DNA from: Chryseobacterium panacisoli | GTDB taxonomy: Bacteria > Bacteroidota > Bacteroidia > Flavobacteriales > Weeksellaceae | Direction: 5' to 3' | Length of the DNA stretch: 64,000 nucleotides | NCBI RefSeq assembly: GCF_008274625.1 | Contig: NZ_VTRU01000003.1 | Span: 496,001 to 560,000 of the forward strand | In this document: in pieces, positions 42,117-50,636 of the stretch | Layout: each line of letters starts with the position of its first letter | Position numbering within the stretch: position 1 is the first letter of the stretch | Position numbers and translations under genes: made by a program | Notes under the pieces: generated by a model | The model's input: only the letters and a program-made list of their open reading frames with translations | Told to the model about the DNA's origin: nothing | Database searches by the model: none

Positions 42117-43910
42117 TTAGCTCAGATTGATTTGAAGGGTCACCAACACTCCACTGCTATTTTCCTTATCTTTTACAGAGCAGGTAATATCTTTCTTATA
42201 CAGATCGTTCAGAAGCTGGATTCTTTCCAGTGTATTTTTCATTCCTCTGCCCTCTCTTGTCTTTTGATGCTGGGTTTTCTGCTTTTTACTTTCTTCAATG
42301 CCTATTCCGTTGTCTTCAATAAGAATTTTAAGGTGTGATTCACTTTTATCAAAGCTTAATTTTAAAAATCCTTTTTCAGATCTGTAGCGGAGTCCATGCC
42401 AGACTGCATTTTCCAGAAACGGCTGTATAAGCATTCCCGGAACTTGCAGGTTTTGCATATTCAGGCTTTCATCTACATCAATTTCATAATCGAACTTATC
42501 TGCAAAACGTGTTTTTTCTAAAGCAAGATAATTTTGAAGAAGATCAAGCTCCTGCTGGAAAGGAATAAAATCTTCGGCAGAGTTTTCCATTACGCCGCGC
42601 ATCAGCTTGGAGAATTTTGTCAGATACTGATTGGCTTCCAGCTCATTATTGGTGGCTATAAAGTGGTTGACACTATTTAAACTGTTAAAAATAAAATGTG
42701 GATTCATCTCTCTGCGCAATGACTGAAGAGCAATTTTTTTATTCTTTGTCTGAACTTTTTTGAGTGTTCTGAAAATAAAAATAATCAATCCCGTCAACAG
42801 AATTAGAGCTCCGATCAGACTATAGTTGAATACATTTTTCTTGCGGATAAGCTCGTCTTTCAATTCTCTTTCTTTTTCCAGCTGAGAAATCCGTTGTTCC
42901 GTATCTTCAAGAATTTTATTGTCTACAAGGCTTCTGTCCTTGGAAACCAGGTTGGGAAGTTTTCCCAAAAAGTCTCTGTACAATTGAACGGAGGCATCTA
43001 TATTTCCTGAAATAGCATAAAGGCTATCCAGTTTTTTTACACTTTTCTGCGCTTCTAATGTATGACCTTTGTCCAAAGCAATTCCATAGGCATTTTTCAA
43101 AAGATCTACTGCCTCTTTCGGATCATTCTTTTTAATATAAATATCTGCCAGTTCCTGAATCTGATTGACTTTCTCCTGCGAGTTTTCTTTTACAAAATCT
43201 TCTTTCAGTACTTTCTTTTTGGCTTCAATAGCCTTTTCAAAGTTCTTGTTTTCAACATAAAGATCTGCAAGCTTCTGATTGATGGCTAATGCCTGTTGAG
43301 GTGCTTCTTTTTTGGAAATTTTATAAGCGGTATTCAGGTTTTCTTCGGCACTGGAAACATCTTTCTGCTTTAGATTGACATCAGCCAGCTGACTGTAGCT
43401 TTCCGCAAGATCGCCCTGTTCGTTTTCTTTTTTACTCAGATTGATATTACTCTGAATAGCTTCAGCTTTCAGTTCAGGCGTAGGAGAAGAGAGTCTTGTG
43501 ACGTCATTAGAGTTGACCGCCTTACTTTTTTCACTATACCCCATTTTTGCCGCTCTGCCATAGTTACTGATAGCAGGCGTTATTTTATTCTGCTTTTCCT
43601 GTGACTGGGCCAATCTTCGGGTTGCTTTTTCAATATTGGGCTTGTCATTCAGTTTTTCATACAGATTTTTAGCTTTAGTATAATATTCTTCACTCTTCGA
43701 AAAATTCCCGCTGTTAAAAAAGGTTTCTCCAATATTATAATAAGAATCTGCCTGGGCAGGTTCATTTTTTGTATCCATTGCTTTTTTCAGCTTCTTCGTT
43801 TCCACCTGCACATCTTCTACAGCAGCACTGCTGTTAGTAGTCGTCTGGGAAGATATTGTATTTCCCCAAAACATCAGTAGAAAGGTGGTAAGAAGTGTAA
43901 GCATTTTCAT
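42117..43910 (-). CDS. TPR-containing sensor histidine kinase (LytS/YehU type)
   Basis: 597 aa. Signal-type N-terminus (1-21), a periplasmic TPR region (about 50-315), a coiled segment 335-358, one membrane helix (362-381), then a His_kinase domain with EMNPHFIFNSLNSVNHF (His405) and an HATPase domain (LIEDNGIGIEES). This is the LytS-type kinase that partners LytTR regulators, and one lies three genes downstream. The -7 box ends 4 bp before the ATG, so the mRNA is probably leaderless. The direct-repeat operator at 43951-43981 lies 28 bp upstream of that box, suggesting autoregulation. Confidence 0.92.
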   Translation of the reverse strand: MKMLTLLTTFLLMFWGNTISSQTTTNSSAAVEDVQVETKKLKKAMDTKNEPAQADSYYNIGETFFNSGNFSKSEEYYTKAKNLYEKLNDKPNIEKATRRLAQSQEKQNKITPAISNYGRAAKMGYSEKSKAVNSNDVTRLSSPTPELKAEAIQSNINLSKKENEQGDLAESYSQLADVNLKQKDVSSAEENLNTAYKISKKEAPQQALAINQKLADLYVENKNFEKAIEAKKKVLKEDFVKENSQEKVNQIQELADIYIKKNDPKEAVDLLKNAYGIALDKGHTLEAQKSVKKLDSLYAISGNIDASVQLYRDFLGKLPNLVSKDRSLVDNKILEDTEQRISQLEKERELKDELIRKKNVFNYSLIGALILLTGLIIFIFRTLKKVQTKNKKIALQSLRREMNPHFIFNSLNSVNHFIATNNELEANQYLTKFSKLMRGVMENSAEDFIPFQQELDLLQNYLALEKTRFADKFDYEIDVDESLNMQNLQVPGMLIQPFLENAVWHGLRYRSEKGFLKLSFDKSESHLKILIEDNGIGIEESKKQKTQHQKTREGRGMKNTLERIQLLNDLYKKDITCSVKDKENSSGVLVTLQINLS

Positions 43911-43914
43911 AAAA

Positions 43915-43922
43915 CAAAGATA
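43915..43922 (-). promoter_or_regulatory. -7 element of the sensor kinase gene
   Basis: TATCTTTG on the minus strand (first base 43922), 4 bp before the ATG. The near edge of the direct-repeat operator (43951) is 28 bp away. Confidence 0.6.
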
Positions 43923-43950
43923 TACATATATATAGTGTACTCAAAAACTA

Positions 43951-43981
43951 TTCACCAAGTGAAGTTTCCCTTTCACCAAGT
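43951..43981 (+). promoter_or_regulatory. Predicted LytTR operator 1 (two TTCACCAAGT direct repeats)
   Basis: TTCACCAAGT at 43951-43960 and again at 43972-43981, 21 bp start to start. 28 bp separate it from TAAGTTTG (44010-44017) for the gene at 44044, and 28 bp from the divergent kinase -7 box. Confidence 0.75.
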
Positions 43982-44009
43982 TTACTCTTTGATACTGTGA
44001 GCGTAAAGC

Positions 44010-44017
44010 TAAGTTTG
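44010..44017 (+). promoter_or_regulatory. -7 element of the gene at 44044
   Basis: TAAGTTTG, exact TAnnTTTG match, no TTTG -33 box at the usual distance, consistent with activator dependence. Confidence 0.6.
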
Positions 44018-44043
44018 GGACAGAATAATTAAAATTAAAAATC

Positions 44044-44961
44044 ATGAAAAAACTAACTCTCTCTTTTTTCTTCATTACTGTAACTTTTTTAAGTCTTTCA
44101 AAGGCACAGGTCGGAGGAAACCAGATCTACAAAGACAGAAATAATACCGACTATTCCACTTCCAGAAATTTACCTGAATTCATCAATATTAATAACTATT
44201 CTGCTACCGATTCTACACTGATTGTCACTGTAAAAGTATTGATGAACAAAACGGCAGACCGCTATAAACTTACTCTGGGCTTGAATGAAGAAGCGGCCAC
44301 TCCCAAAATTGCCATTGAACATATCAACAGAAGGATTAATGGTTTTATAAAAAGGATATCATCAATGGGTATCAAAGACGATGATATTTTTGTGGACTTT
44401 ATCTCTCAGACGAAAATCTATGATTACAACATCAATAAAGACTCACAGACTGCCGTCCAGAAAATGGATGGTTTCGAAACCAAGAAAAATATCATTATCA
44501 CAGTAAACAAGCATTCAATGATAGAAAAACTGATCTCTGAAGCTTCAGACTTCCAGATTTATGATATTATTAAAGTGGATTACATCAACAATGATATTGA
44601 TAAAATCCAGGAAGATCTTCTCAAGGAGGCTTACGCTGTTTTTGACAAAAAGAAGGAAAATTATTTTAACCTGTTTAAAAAGGAAATTATGGGAAACCCC
44701 ACAGCTTCTTCAGGCTTTACTTATGTTTTTCCTAAAAACCAATATCAGAATTATGCAGCCTTTGAAAGTGCCAATATTACCTATGGATATGATACCAGAT
44801 ATGTCAAAAAGGAGGAGCGAAAATCAAAGACCTTTTACTATGACGGAACAGATTATACCGGCTTTGATAAGGTTATTAATAACTCCGATCCTGAAGTAGG
44901 TATACAATATATTATGAACCTCAGCGTAAAGTATGATCTGAAGAAAAATAAAGAGAAGTAA
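44044..44961 (+). CDS. Secreted SIMPL-like protein
   Basis: 305 aa with a signal peptide ending near LSKAQ (residues 18-22). The middle, with IAIEHINRRINGFIKRISSMGIKDDDIFVDFISQTKIYDYN and VNKHSMIEKLISEASDFQIYDIIKVDY, follows the SIMPL (DUF541) pattern in a diverged form; it is longer than usual SIMPL proteins by a Tyr-rich C-terminus. Its neighbour at 45074 is a clearer SIMPL protein. Function of the family is poorly known (stress-related envelope proteins). Controlled by predicted LytTR operator 1. Confidence 0.75.
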   Translation: MKKLTLSFFFITVTFLSLSKAQVGGNQIYKDRNNTDYSTSRNLPEFININNYSATDSTLIVTVKVLMNKTADRYKLTLGLNEEAATPKIAIEHINRRINGFIKRISSMGIKDDDIFVDFISQTKIYDYNINKDSQTAVQKMDGFETKKNIIITVNKHSMIEKLISEASDFQIYDIIKVDYINNDIDKIQEDLLKEAYAVFDKKKENYFNLFKKEIMGNPTASSGFTYVFPKNQYQNYAAFESANITYGYDTRYVKKEERKSKTFYYDGTDYTGFDKVINNSDPEVGIQYIMNLSVKYDLKKNKEK

Positions 44962-44975
44962 TTCATTTCTCAAGG

Positions 44976-45006
44976 CTCACCAAGTGAAAGCTCCATTTCA
45001 CCAAGT
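44976..45006 (+). promoter_or_regulatory. Predicted LytTR operator 2
   Basis: CTCACCAAGT at 44976-44985 and TTCACCAAGT at 44997-45006, 21 bp start to start; 27 bp before TAATTTTA (45034-45041). Confidence 0.75.
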
Positions 45007-45033
45007 CTCCCGAATTCCGGTTTCTGATCTGTG

Positions 45034-45041
45034 TAATTTTA
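45034..45041 (+). promoter_or_regulatory. -7 element of the SIMPL gene at 45074
   Basis: TAATTTTA, 7 of 8 to TAnnTTTG, identical to the element before the VWA gene, 32 bp before the ATG. Confidence 0.55.
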
Positions 45042-45073
45042 CATCAGAATTAAAAATTTAAAAACAGGAAATT

Positions 45074-45754
45074 ATGAAATTGAAACATTTTTTATTAATC
45101 GGAATTTTAACTCTTGGAAGCTTTGTTAATGCTCAGACACAAGAAATAAAGAAAAATGCAATTGAAGTAACGGGCGTTGCTGAAATGGAAGTAGAACCGG
45201 ATGAAATCATCTTCAGCATCGGAATAAAAGCAGATAACAAAAATGATCTGGCTGATAATGAGAAGAAGTTATTTGAAACCTTAAAGAATGCTGGAGTAAA
45301 GAACGAAGACATTAAGTTCAAATCAATGTATCAGAATATATATTCTAAAACGGCTAAGTTTACTAAAAGCTATCAGTTTAAAGCCAGCACAAAATCAAGC
45401 CTGAGTAAAATCTTTGAAGACCTGAACCAAAAATGGGTAAGCAGCCTGAACATCGCAGAGGTAAAGAGTACTAAAATTGCAGATTTCAGAAAAGCGGTAA
45501 AGATTAATGCTTTGAAAGCCGCTAAAGAAAAAGCAGATTATTTGTTGGAAAGCATGGGTAAAAAGACAGGAAATGCTCTTGAAATCGTAGAAATAGAAGA
45601 TTATACGAGCGACATGATCATGCCCGTTGCTTACAAAGGAAGAGCAAGCAATATACAGATGGAAATGGCTGAGGCTCCGGTAGATTATTCTTTTGATAAT
45701 ATTGAAAATATCAAGCTGAAATACAGCATTAAAACACGATACGAAATCCTTTAA
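45074..45754 (+). CDS. SIMPL (DUF541) domain protein, secreted
   Basis: 226 aa; signal peptide ending at SFVNAQ (16-21). VTGVAEMEVEPDEIIFSIGIK is the typical SIMPL N-terminal strand pair; AVKINALKAAKEKADYLLESMGKK is the conserved C-terminal helix before the last strand. Homologues such as BP26/OMP28 form periplasmic ring assemblies, with roles in envelope or oxidative stress. It has its own predicted operator and promoter, so it is not simply in operon with the gene before it. Confidence 0.9.
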   Translation: MKLKHFLLIGILTLGSFVNAQTQEIKKNAIEVTGVAEMEVEPDEIIFSIGIKADNKNDLADNEKKLFETLKNAGVKNEDIKFKSMYQNIYSKTAKFTKSYQFKASTKSSLSKIFEDLNQKWVSSLNIAEVKSTKIADFRKAVKINALKAAKEKADYLLESMGKKTGNALEIVEIEDYTSDMIMPVAYKGRASNIQMEMAEAPVDYSFDNIENIKLKYSIKTRYEIL

Positions 45755-45771
45755 ACAACAGATGTAAAAAG

Positions 45772-45797
45772 ACAGTTCCTTTAGGAGCTGTTTTTTT
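45772..45797 (+). terminator. Terminator of the SIMPL gene
   Basis: ACAGTTCC/GGAGCTGT stem (one G-T pair), loop TTTA, followed by seven T. It separates the SIMPL gene from operator 3 and the VWA gene. Confidence 0.8.
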
Positions 45798-45816
45798 ATT
45801 TTCCTCCAGCCAAAAC

Positions 45817-45847
45817 TTCACCAAGTCAAAAGGCTGCTTCACCAAGT
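45817..45847 (+). promoter_or_regulatory. Predicted LytTR operator 3
   Basis: TTCACCAAGT at 45817-45826 and 45838-45847, 21 bp start to start; 27 bp before TAATTTTA (45875-45882). Confidence 0.75.
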
Positions 45848-45874
45848 TTCCCGATTTCCAGCCTTAAATAGGGA

Positions 45875-45882
45875 TAATTTTA
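45875..45882 (+). promoter_or_regulatory. -7 element of the VWA gene
   Basis: TAATTTTA at the same distance (27 bp) from its operator as in the SIMPL gene; 37 bp before the ATG. Confidence 0.55.
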
Positions 45883-45919
45883 CTTCAGGAATTCAATATA
45901 ACCCATAAAAAATAAAAAT

Positions 45920-47107
45920 ATGACAACTTTAAAAATCTTAGCACTTGCAGCAGGTACAGCTTTTTTAAGCTCCGGTAATATTCCGGACAACCGCTCTATA
46001 AATAATACTGACAATAATTTACCAGAACAAAAAATATCATTGATTCCGGTAAGATCAGACTTAAAAGACAATAAAATTCAGGTCGCTCTTTTACTGGATA
46101 CTTCCAACAGTATGGACGGATTGATTGATCAGGCAAAATCCAGACTGTGGAATATTGTGAATACTTTGACCACTTTAAAGTACAACGGAAAAGCACCCCA
46201 GATTGAAATTGCCCTGTATGAATATGGTAACGACGGAATTCGTGATGAAAATTATATCCGCCAGGTTGCTCCTCTTACTCAGGATCTTGATCTTATTTCT
46301 GAAAAATTATTCGCCTTAAGAACTAATGGCGGTAGTGAGTATTGCGGAGCTGTGATCCGTGATGCTTCTGCCAACCTGAACTGGGACAGCAATGATAAAA
46401 GTATGAAACTGATTTATATTGCAGGAAATGAAGCATTCAATCAGGGGAAAATAAATTATAAGGATGTTGTTTCAAAAACAAAGGATAAAAATATTTATAC
46501 CAACACCATTTTCTGTGGAAGCCGGGAAGAAGGAATCCAGACGTTCTGGCAAAACGGAGCATCTTTGGGAGGCGGAAAATATTTTAATATAGACAGTGAC
46601 AGAAAAGTAATCTATATAGAAACACCTTACGACATCAGAATTTCCGAATGCAATGCAAAGCTGAACGATACTTACATCTATTATGGAAACCATGGTTCTG
46701 AATACAGACTAAAGCAGATCATGCAGGATAAAAACGCTGAATCACAGTCAGCATCCAACTTAGTGGAAAGGGCTGTTGCCAAATCTAAAAAGAATGCTTA
46801 CAAAAATGACCACTGGGATCTGGTGGATAAGGCCGAAAAGGATGCCGGATTTATTGCCAATGTAAAAGAAAGTGAACTTCCTGCCGAGCTGAAGGGAAAA
46901 AGCAAAAAAGAAATTCAAAAAACCATTACGGCAAAGTCTGCCGCTCGTGATAAAATTCAGAAAGAAATTGAAGAGCTTTCCAAAAAGCGCCAAGCCTATA
47001 TAGACGGAGAAATGAAGAAAAGAGGCACTGATGATTCTGACGATCTTGGAAAAGCCATTGAGAGTTCTATTGTTGAACTGGCTAAAAAAAATGGGTATAG
47101 TTTGTAG
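45920..47107 (+). CDS. Secreted von Willebrand factor A domain protein
   Basis: 395 aa; N-terminal hydrophobic signal (1-19). The VWA domain (about 52-235) has an intact MIDAS start, LLLDTSNSM (Asp60, Ser62, Ser64), plus the GGSEYCG and LIYIAGNEAFNQ segments. The C-terminal third (about 270-390) is helical, Lys/Glu-rich and probably coiled coil. VWA domains bind partner proteins through a divalent metal. It shares the promoter layout of the two SIMPL genes upstream, so the three are probably one regulon. Confidence 0.85.
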   Translation: MTTLKILALAAGTAFLSSGNIPDNRSINNTDNNLPEQKISLIPVRSDLKDNKIQVALLLDTSNSMDGLIDQAKSRLWNIVNTLTTLKYNGKAPQIEIALYEYGNDGIRDENYIRQVAPLTQDLDLISEKLFALRTNGGSEYCGAVIRDASANLNWDSNDKSMKLIYIAGNEAFNQGKINYKDVVSKTKDKNIYTNTIFCGSREEGIQTFWQNGASLGGGKYFNIDSDRKVIYIETPYDIRISECNAKLNDTYIYYGNHGSEYRLKQIMQDKNAESQSASNLVERAVAKSKKNAYKNDHWDLVDKAEKDAGFIANVKESELPAELKGKSKKEIQKTITAKSAARDKIQKEIEELSKKRQAYIDGEMKKRGTDDSDDLGKAIESSIVELAKKNGYSL

Positions 47108-47110
47108 TTT

Positions 47111-47133
47111 AAAAGCGGGTTTTACCCGCTTTT
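47111..47133 (+). terminator. Terminator of the VWA gene
   Basis: A perfect 10-bp stem, AAAAGCGGGT/ACCCGCTTTT, with loop TTT, directly after the stop codon. Confidence 0.9.
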
Positions 47134-47155
47134 ATATGTTATTAAATACGTGTAA

Positions 47156-47212
47156 ACCACCCCGTCAAAATATTCTTTGAATTTTCGCCACCCCTCCAGA
47201 GGAAGGGAATTA
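47156..47212 (+). repeat. Dispersed double-hairpin repeat (ACCACCCCGTC), copy 2
   Basis: Same layout as the copies at 31559 and 51665, with one-base differences in both stems (AATATTC, AGAGGAAGGG). Confidence 0.75.
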
Positions 47213-47478
47213 AGCATCTGCAATTGGAGTATTTGTTGGAGTATCTATTTATTACATTTTTTCCAAGTAATTTAACCAGGATTCCTACAGAATGATGCAA
47301 TTGAAACGCCGGTTTATTCAGGCAGTTTGTCATTCCGTAGGAGTCTAAACAGTTTTTATGGATAGATTCAAAATCGAAGGTTTTCAGAAACTTAATTTTA
47401 CTTCTAAAATATTTAGTAGTAGCCTAATAACTTAAGTGTTTAAAGATTTGTAGATTTTGCGGCTATAAAAATCCCGTA
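47213..47478. other. Intergenic region with imperfect inverted repeat
   Basis: No gene seen. GGATTCCTACAGAATGA (47279-47295) and TCATTCCGTAGGAGTCT (47330-47346) are inverted with 14 of 17 matches, and the right arm is related to the repeat at 14932. Confidence 0.5.
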
Positions 47479-48684
47479 TTATCTTCCAAATTTAAAATAC
47501 CTTGACAACGGATGTTTCTTATTTTTCATAAACAGAGAAGCCATTTTCATCCCTGTTACTGAAAAGGTAATTCCGTTTCCTCCAAAACCTAATACAAAAT
47601 AGGAGTTTCTCAATTTTTTATGTTCTCCGATATAAGGCAGACCATCTTTTGTCTCTCCAAAAGCTCCTGCCCAAACAAAATCTGGATAAAAATGGTAATC
47701 AGGCTTTATTTTCTTCAGACTTTTAAGAATTTCTTTTTCTTTTTTATTAAGGAGAGCATCTCGTTTTTCAGCGTTATAAAAGTCTTCGTCACCTCCTCCG
47801 ATAAGCATTCTCCCATCATCGGTAGTCCGCATGTAGAGATAAGGATCATCGGTATTCCAGACCAACGTACTGCCGATATTTTTAAACCTGTCTTTGTCTA
47901 TTTCAGAAACCACGGCATAGGTACTTTTCAGATTCACAAAGTTTTCTTTCAGTAAATTTTTACTTTCATAACCAATGCAGTAAATGATCTTTTTTGCTTT
48001 GATTTGATAGCCACTGTTTACCGTAACCAGATTAAAACCTTTATGCTCCTCCACTTTTACCATTTCGGTTTTATCAAATATCTTTAATCCTTTTTTTACA
48101 TTGTGCATAAAAAGCTCATGAGCAAACTGAAAAGCATCAATGCTGGCTCCCTGTTTGGATAATATTCCACCATAGGTATTTTCAAATTCAAATTTTTCCA
48201 GAATCTGTTCTCCTTCCAGCCATTGTACTTCAAATCCGTTTTCTTTTCTCACTTCATATTCTTTCTTCAGCCATTCTGCGTCTTTCTTTTTAGAAGCAAA
48301 ATACAGGGATTTTTTTCGTTTAAAACCTGCATTGGATTTGATCATTTTTGAAAGCTTTTCTAATGTATCAATGGCATCACTACAGGCATTATAACTTGAA
48401 ACAGCGCCTTTCTCCCCTATTTTTTCTATCAGTTCATAAAGAGGAACGTCTATTTCGTACTGCAGCATTGAAGTTGTAGCAGAAGTACTTCCATTGCAAA
48501 GTTCTCTTTTATCAATAAGGATTGTACTGTACCCGTCTTCTATCATCTGATGGGCAATCAGGCTTCCTGTAATACCACCTCCCACAATGAGAACATCGCA
48601 TTTTTCATTTGATTTTAAAGAAGGATAAGATGCTAGCAGTCCGTTTTTTAAAAGCCAGAAAGGTTCATTTGATTTGAGATCCAT
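47479..48684 (-). CDS. FAD-dependent oxidoreductase (DAO family)
   Basis: 401 aa, no signal peptide. CDVLIVGGGITGSLIAHQMIEDG (29-51) is the FAD-binding Rossmann motif; the DAO fold continues with STSATTSMLQYEIDVPL, YCIGYESK, and the C-terminal GDEDFYNAEKRD and VLGFGGNGITFSVTGMKMA segments. Resembles glycine/D-amino-acid oxidase-type enzymes that oxidise an amine. Substrate unknown. Monocistronic. Confidence 0.9.
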   Translation of the reverse strand: MDLKSNEPFWLLKNGLLASYPSLKSNEKCDVLIVGGGITGSLIAHQMIEDGYSTILIDKRELCNGSTSATTSMLQYEIDVPLYELIEKIGEKGAVSSYNACSDAIDTLEKLSKMIKSNAGFKRKKSLYFASKKKDAEWLKKEYEVRKENGFEVQWLEGEQILEKFEFENTYGGILSKQGASIDAFQFAHELFMHNVKKGLKIFDKTEMVKVEEHKGFNLVTVNSGYQIKAKKIIYCIGYESKNLLKENFVNLKSTYAVVSEIDKDRFKNIGSTLVWNTDDPYLYMRTTDDGRMLIGGGDEDFYNAEKRDALLNKKEKEILKSLKKIKPDYHFYPDFVWAGAFGETKDGLPYIGEHKKLRNSYFVLGFGGNGITFSVTGMKMASLFMKNKKHPLSRYFKFGR

Positions 48685-48798
48685 ATTGATATTTTATACT
48701 AAAAGTAACAATATTTATACCTTTTTTAACAATTTCCTGTCAAATTATGGTGTAATTATTGTTATTCTTTTAAACTCAACCACCATAAAATATTTATT

Positions 48799-49179
48799 AT
48801 GATAACAATTATTCCAGAAGCCCCGGAAAATGTTGCAGCATTCAATGCAACGGGAGAAGTAACGAAAGAGGATTTTGAAAGACTGGTAATTCCGCGCGTA
48901 AAAGAGAAGGTAGAGCAATTCGGTGAGCTGAATTATTTATTGTATTTGGATACCGATCTGGATAATTTTACCATGGGAGCATGGCTTGAAGATCTGCTGT
49001 TAGGATTGAAAAATCTTACCAACTGGAATCGGTCAGCCATTGTTACAGACAAAGAAGGTATACGAGATTTTACCAGCATTTTCAGTGTTCTGATGCCGGG
49101 AGAGTTTAAATCTTTCCCTAAAGAAAATTTATACAATGCCCTCTATTGGTGCAAAAATGGAGATGAGGTAGAGGCATAA
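48799..49179 (+). CDS. SpoIIAA-like (STAS-fold) protein
   Basis: 126 aa, soluble. Fits the SpoIIAA-like family (PF11964): VAAFNATGEVTKEDFERLVIPRVKEKVE, LLYLDTDLDNFTMGAWLEDLLLGLKN and SAIVTDKEGIRDFTSIFSVLMPGE. The fold is like STAS, but this group lacks the phosphorylated Ser motif, and its role is unknown (often linked to lipid or stress response). Monocistronic. Confidence 0.85.
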   Translation: MITIIPEAPENVAAFNATGEVTKEDFERLVIPRVKEKVEQFGELNYLLYLDTDLDNFTMGAWLEDLLLGLKNLTNWNRSAIVTDKEGIRDFTSIFSVLMPGEFKSFPKENLYNALYWCKNGDEVEA

Positions 49180-49194
49180 AACTCATTTTATACA

Positions 49195-49231
49195 AAAGAG
49201 CCTGTTTCTGATTGAAACAGGCTCTTTTTTT
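49195..49231. terminator. Bidirectional terminator
   Basis: A 14-bp stem, AAAGAGCCTGTTTC/GAAACAGGCTCTTT, loop TGATT, between convergent genes. Confidence 0.9.
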
Positions 49232-49251
49232 ATTCAATAGGTCATTTAATC

Positions 49252-50454
49252 TTATTTATCACAAGATACGCATTCTGCGGCTACTTCCTTTTCATTTTGA
49301 GCTCCGGAACCATACAGGTACATGTATCTAATACTTATAATCACTCCTATAAAAGTCATTCCTACCCCTACCAACGATGGATAGCTGAATGAATAACCAT
49401 ATTCCAGAGGAATTCCTCCAAGGAAAGCTCCCATTGCATTGGCAATATTAAAACCTGCCTGCATAAAAGCAGCGGCCATCATTTCGCTTTTTGGAGCAGC
49501 TTTCATCATCATAATATTGATGGGTGATGCAATAGACATAGATAAAGCGCCACACATAAAAGTCAGTATAAGAGCAATATTCTGATGTTCAGCAAGCAGG
49601 AAAACGCCTCCTAAAGAAATCATCATCAGGAAAATGAGAAGGGCACAGGTTTTTTCAGGTCCCAATTTATCTGAAACAACCCCTCCTACCAGGTTTCCAA
49701 CTACCATCCCGGCTCCGGCAAGAACCATGACATAGGCCATTTGGCTGCTCTTGATTCCTGCAACAACAGTCATCAAAGGTGTAATATAACTCAGCCATGT
49801 GAAAAGACCTCCAAATCCAATCGCTGTAATGGCAAGTACCAGCCACGACTGTTTATTTTTAAGGAATTTCAACTCTTCCATGAAGTGGGTATTTTGGTTG
49901 GATTCCATTGCAGGAAGCCACAGTTTCAAAAATAATATGGCAAAAAGACCAATAACCGCTACAATAGCAAAGTACAGTCTCCAATGGAATGTATGTCCGA
50001 TGTAAGTGACCAGAGGAACCATGGCCAGGTTGGCGACCGTAAGCCCTGTAAACATCATCGATATATAAAATGCCTCTTTCCCTTTTCCTGCCATTTTTGA
50101 AGCGACCACCGTTCCTACTCCGAAAAATGCTCCGTGAGGAAGCCCAGACAGAAAACGGATAATCAGCATACTGTTATAATCAGGAGCAATAGCAGAAAGC
50201 CCGTTAAATATCGTAAAAAGGATCATAAAAGCTATCAGAACTTTCTTCGGTGGGAATTTCACCGAGTACCCGATTAGAATTGGTGCGCCGATAACGACTC
50301 CCATGGCATAAGCAGAAATTAAATGTCCGGCCTGCGGGATCGTGATCTGTAATGTTTTTGCAATATCCGGCAATAGCCCCATTACGGTAAATTCCGTGGT
50401 TCCTATTCCCAAACCACCGATGGCCAGTGGTATTATTCTTTTATCAATCTTCAT
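49252..50454 (-). CDS. MFS transporter (AraJ/YdhP-like)
   Basis: 400 aa, twelve membrane helices. GIGTTEFTVMGLLPDIAKTLQI at the N-terminus and RFLSGLPHGAFFGVGTVVASKM in helices 4-5 are typical of drug:H+ antiporter-1 family members such as AraJ and YdhP. Proton-driven efflux of sugars or drugs is likely. The divergent AraC-type gene 182 bp away is a good candidate for its regulator. Confidence 0.9.
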   Translation of the reverse strand: MKIDKRIIPLAIGGLGIGTTEFTVMGLLPDIAKTLQITIPQAGHLISAYAMGVVIGAPILIGYSVKFPPKKVLIAFMILFTIFNGLSAIAPDYNSMLIIRFLSGLPHGAFFGVGTVVASKMAGKGKEAFYISMMFTGLTVANLAMVPLVTYIGHTFHWRLYFAIVAVIGLFAILFLKLWLPAMESNQNTHFMEELKFLKNKQSWLVLAITAIGFGGLFTWLSYITPLMTVVAGIKSSQMAYVMVLAGAGMVVGNLVGGVVSDKLGPEKTCALLIFLMMISLGGVFLLAEHQNIALILTFMCGALSMSIASPINIMMMKAAPKSEMMAAAFMQAGFNIANAMGAFLGGIPLEYGYSFSYPSLVGVGMTFIGVIISIRYMYLYGSGAQNEKEVAAECVSCDK

Positions 50455-50636
50455 TGTATCTAAATCTTTTTTCTGAATTAATTTCTTTTAAATTAAAAAT
50501 ATCCGAGTGTCTTCTTTTTCAAAGTGCAAAATTCGAAAGAAAGTTTGAATTTCACTCCTCTTTGAATGATAAAAATTTGCTCCGTATTAACCTTTTTGTT
50601 TAATTTTATATTCAGAAACAATCAAATGAGAACAAG

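Noticed and set aside
43951..45847. TTCACCAAGT repeats as iterons or a plasmid origin
   Set aside because: Pairs are strictly linked to promoters of three genes, with no replication gene and no larger array.
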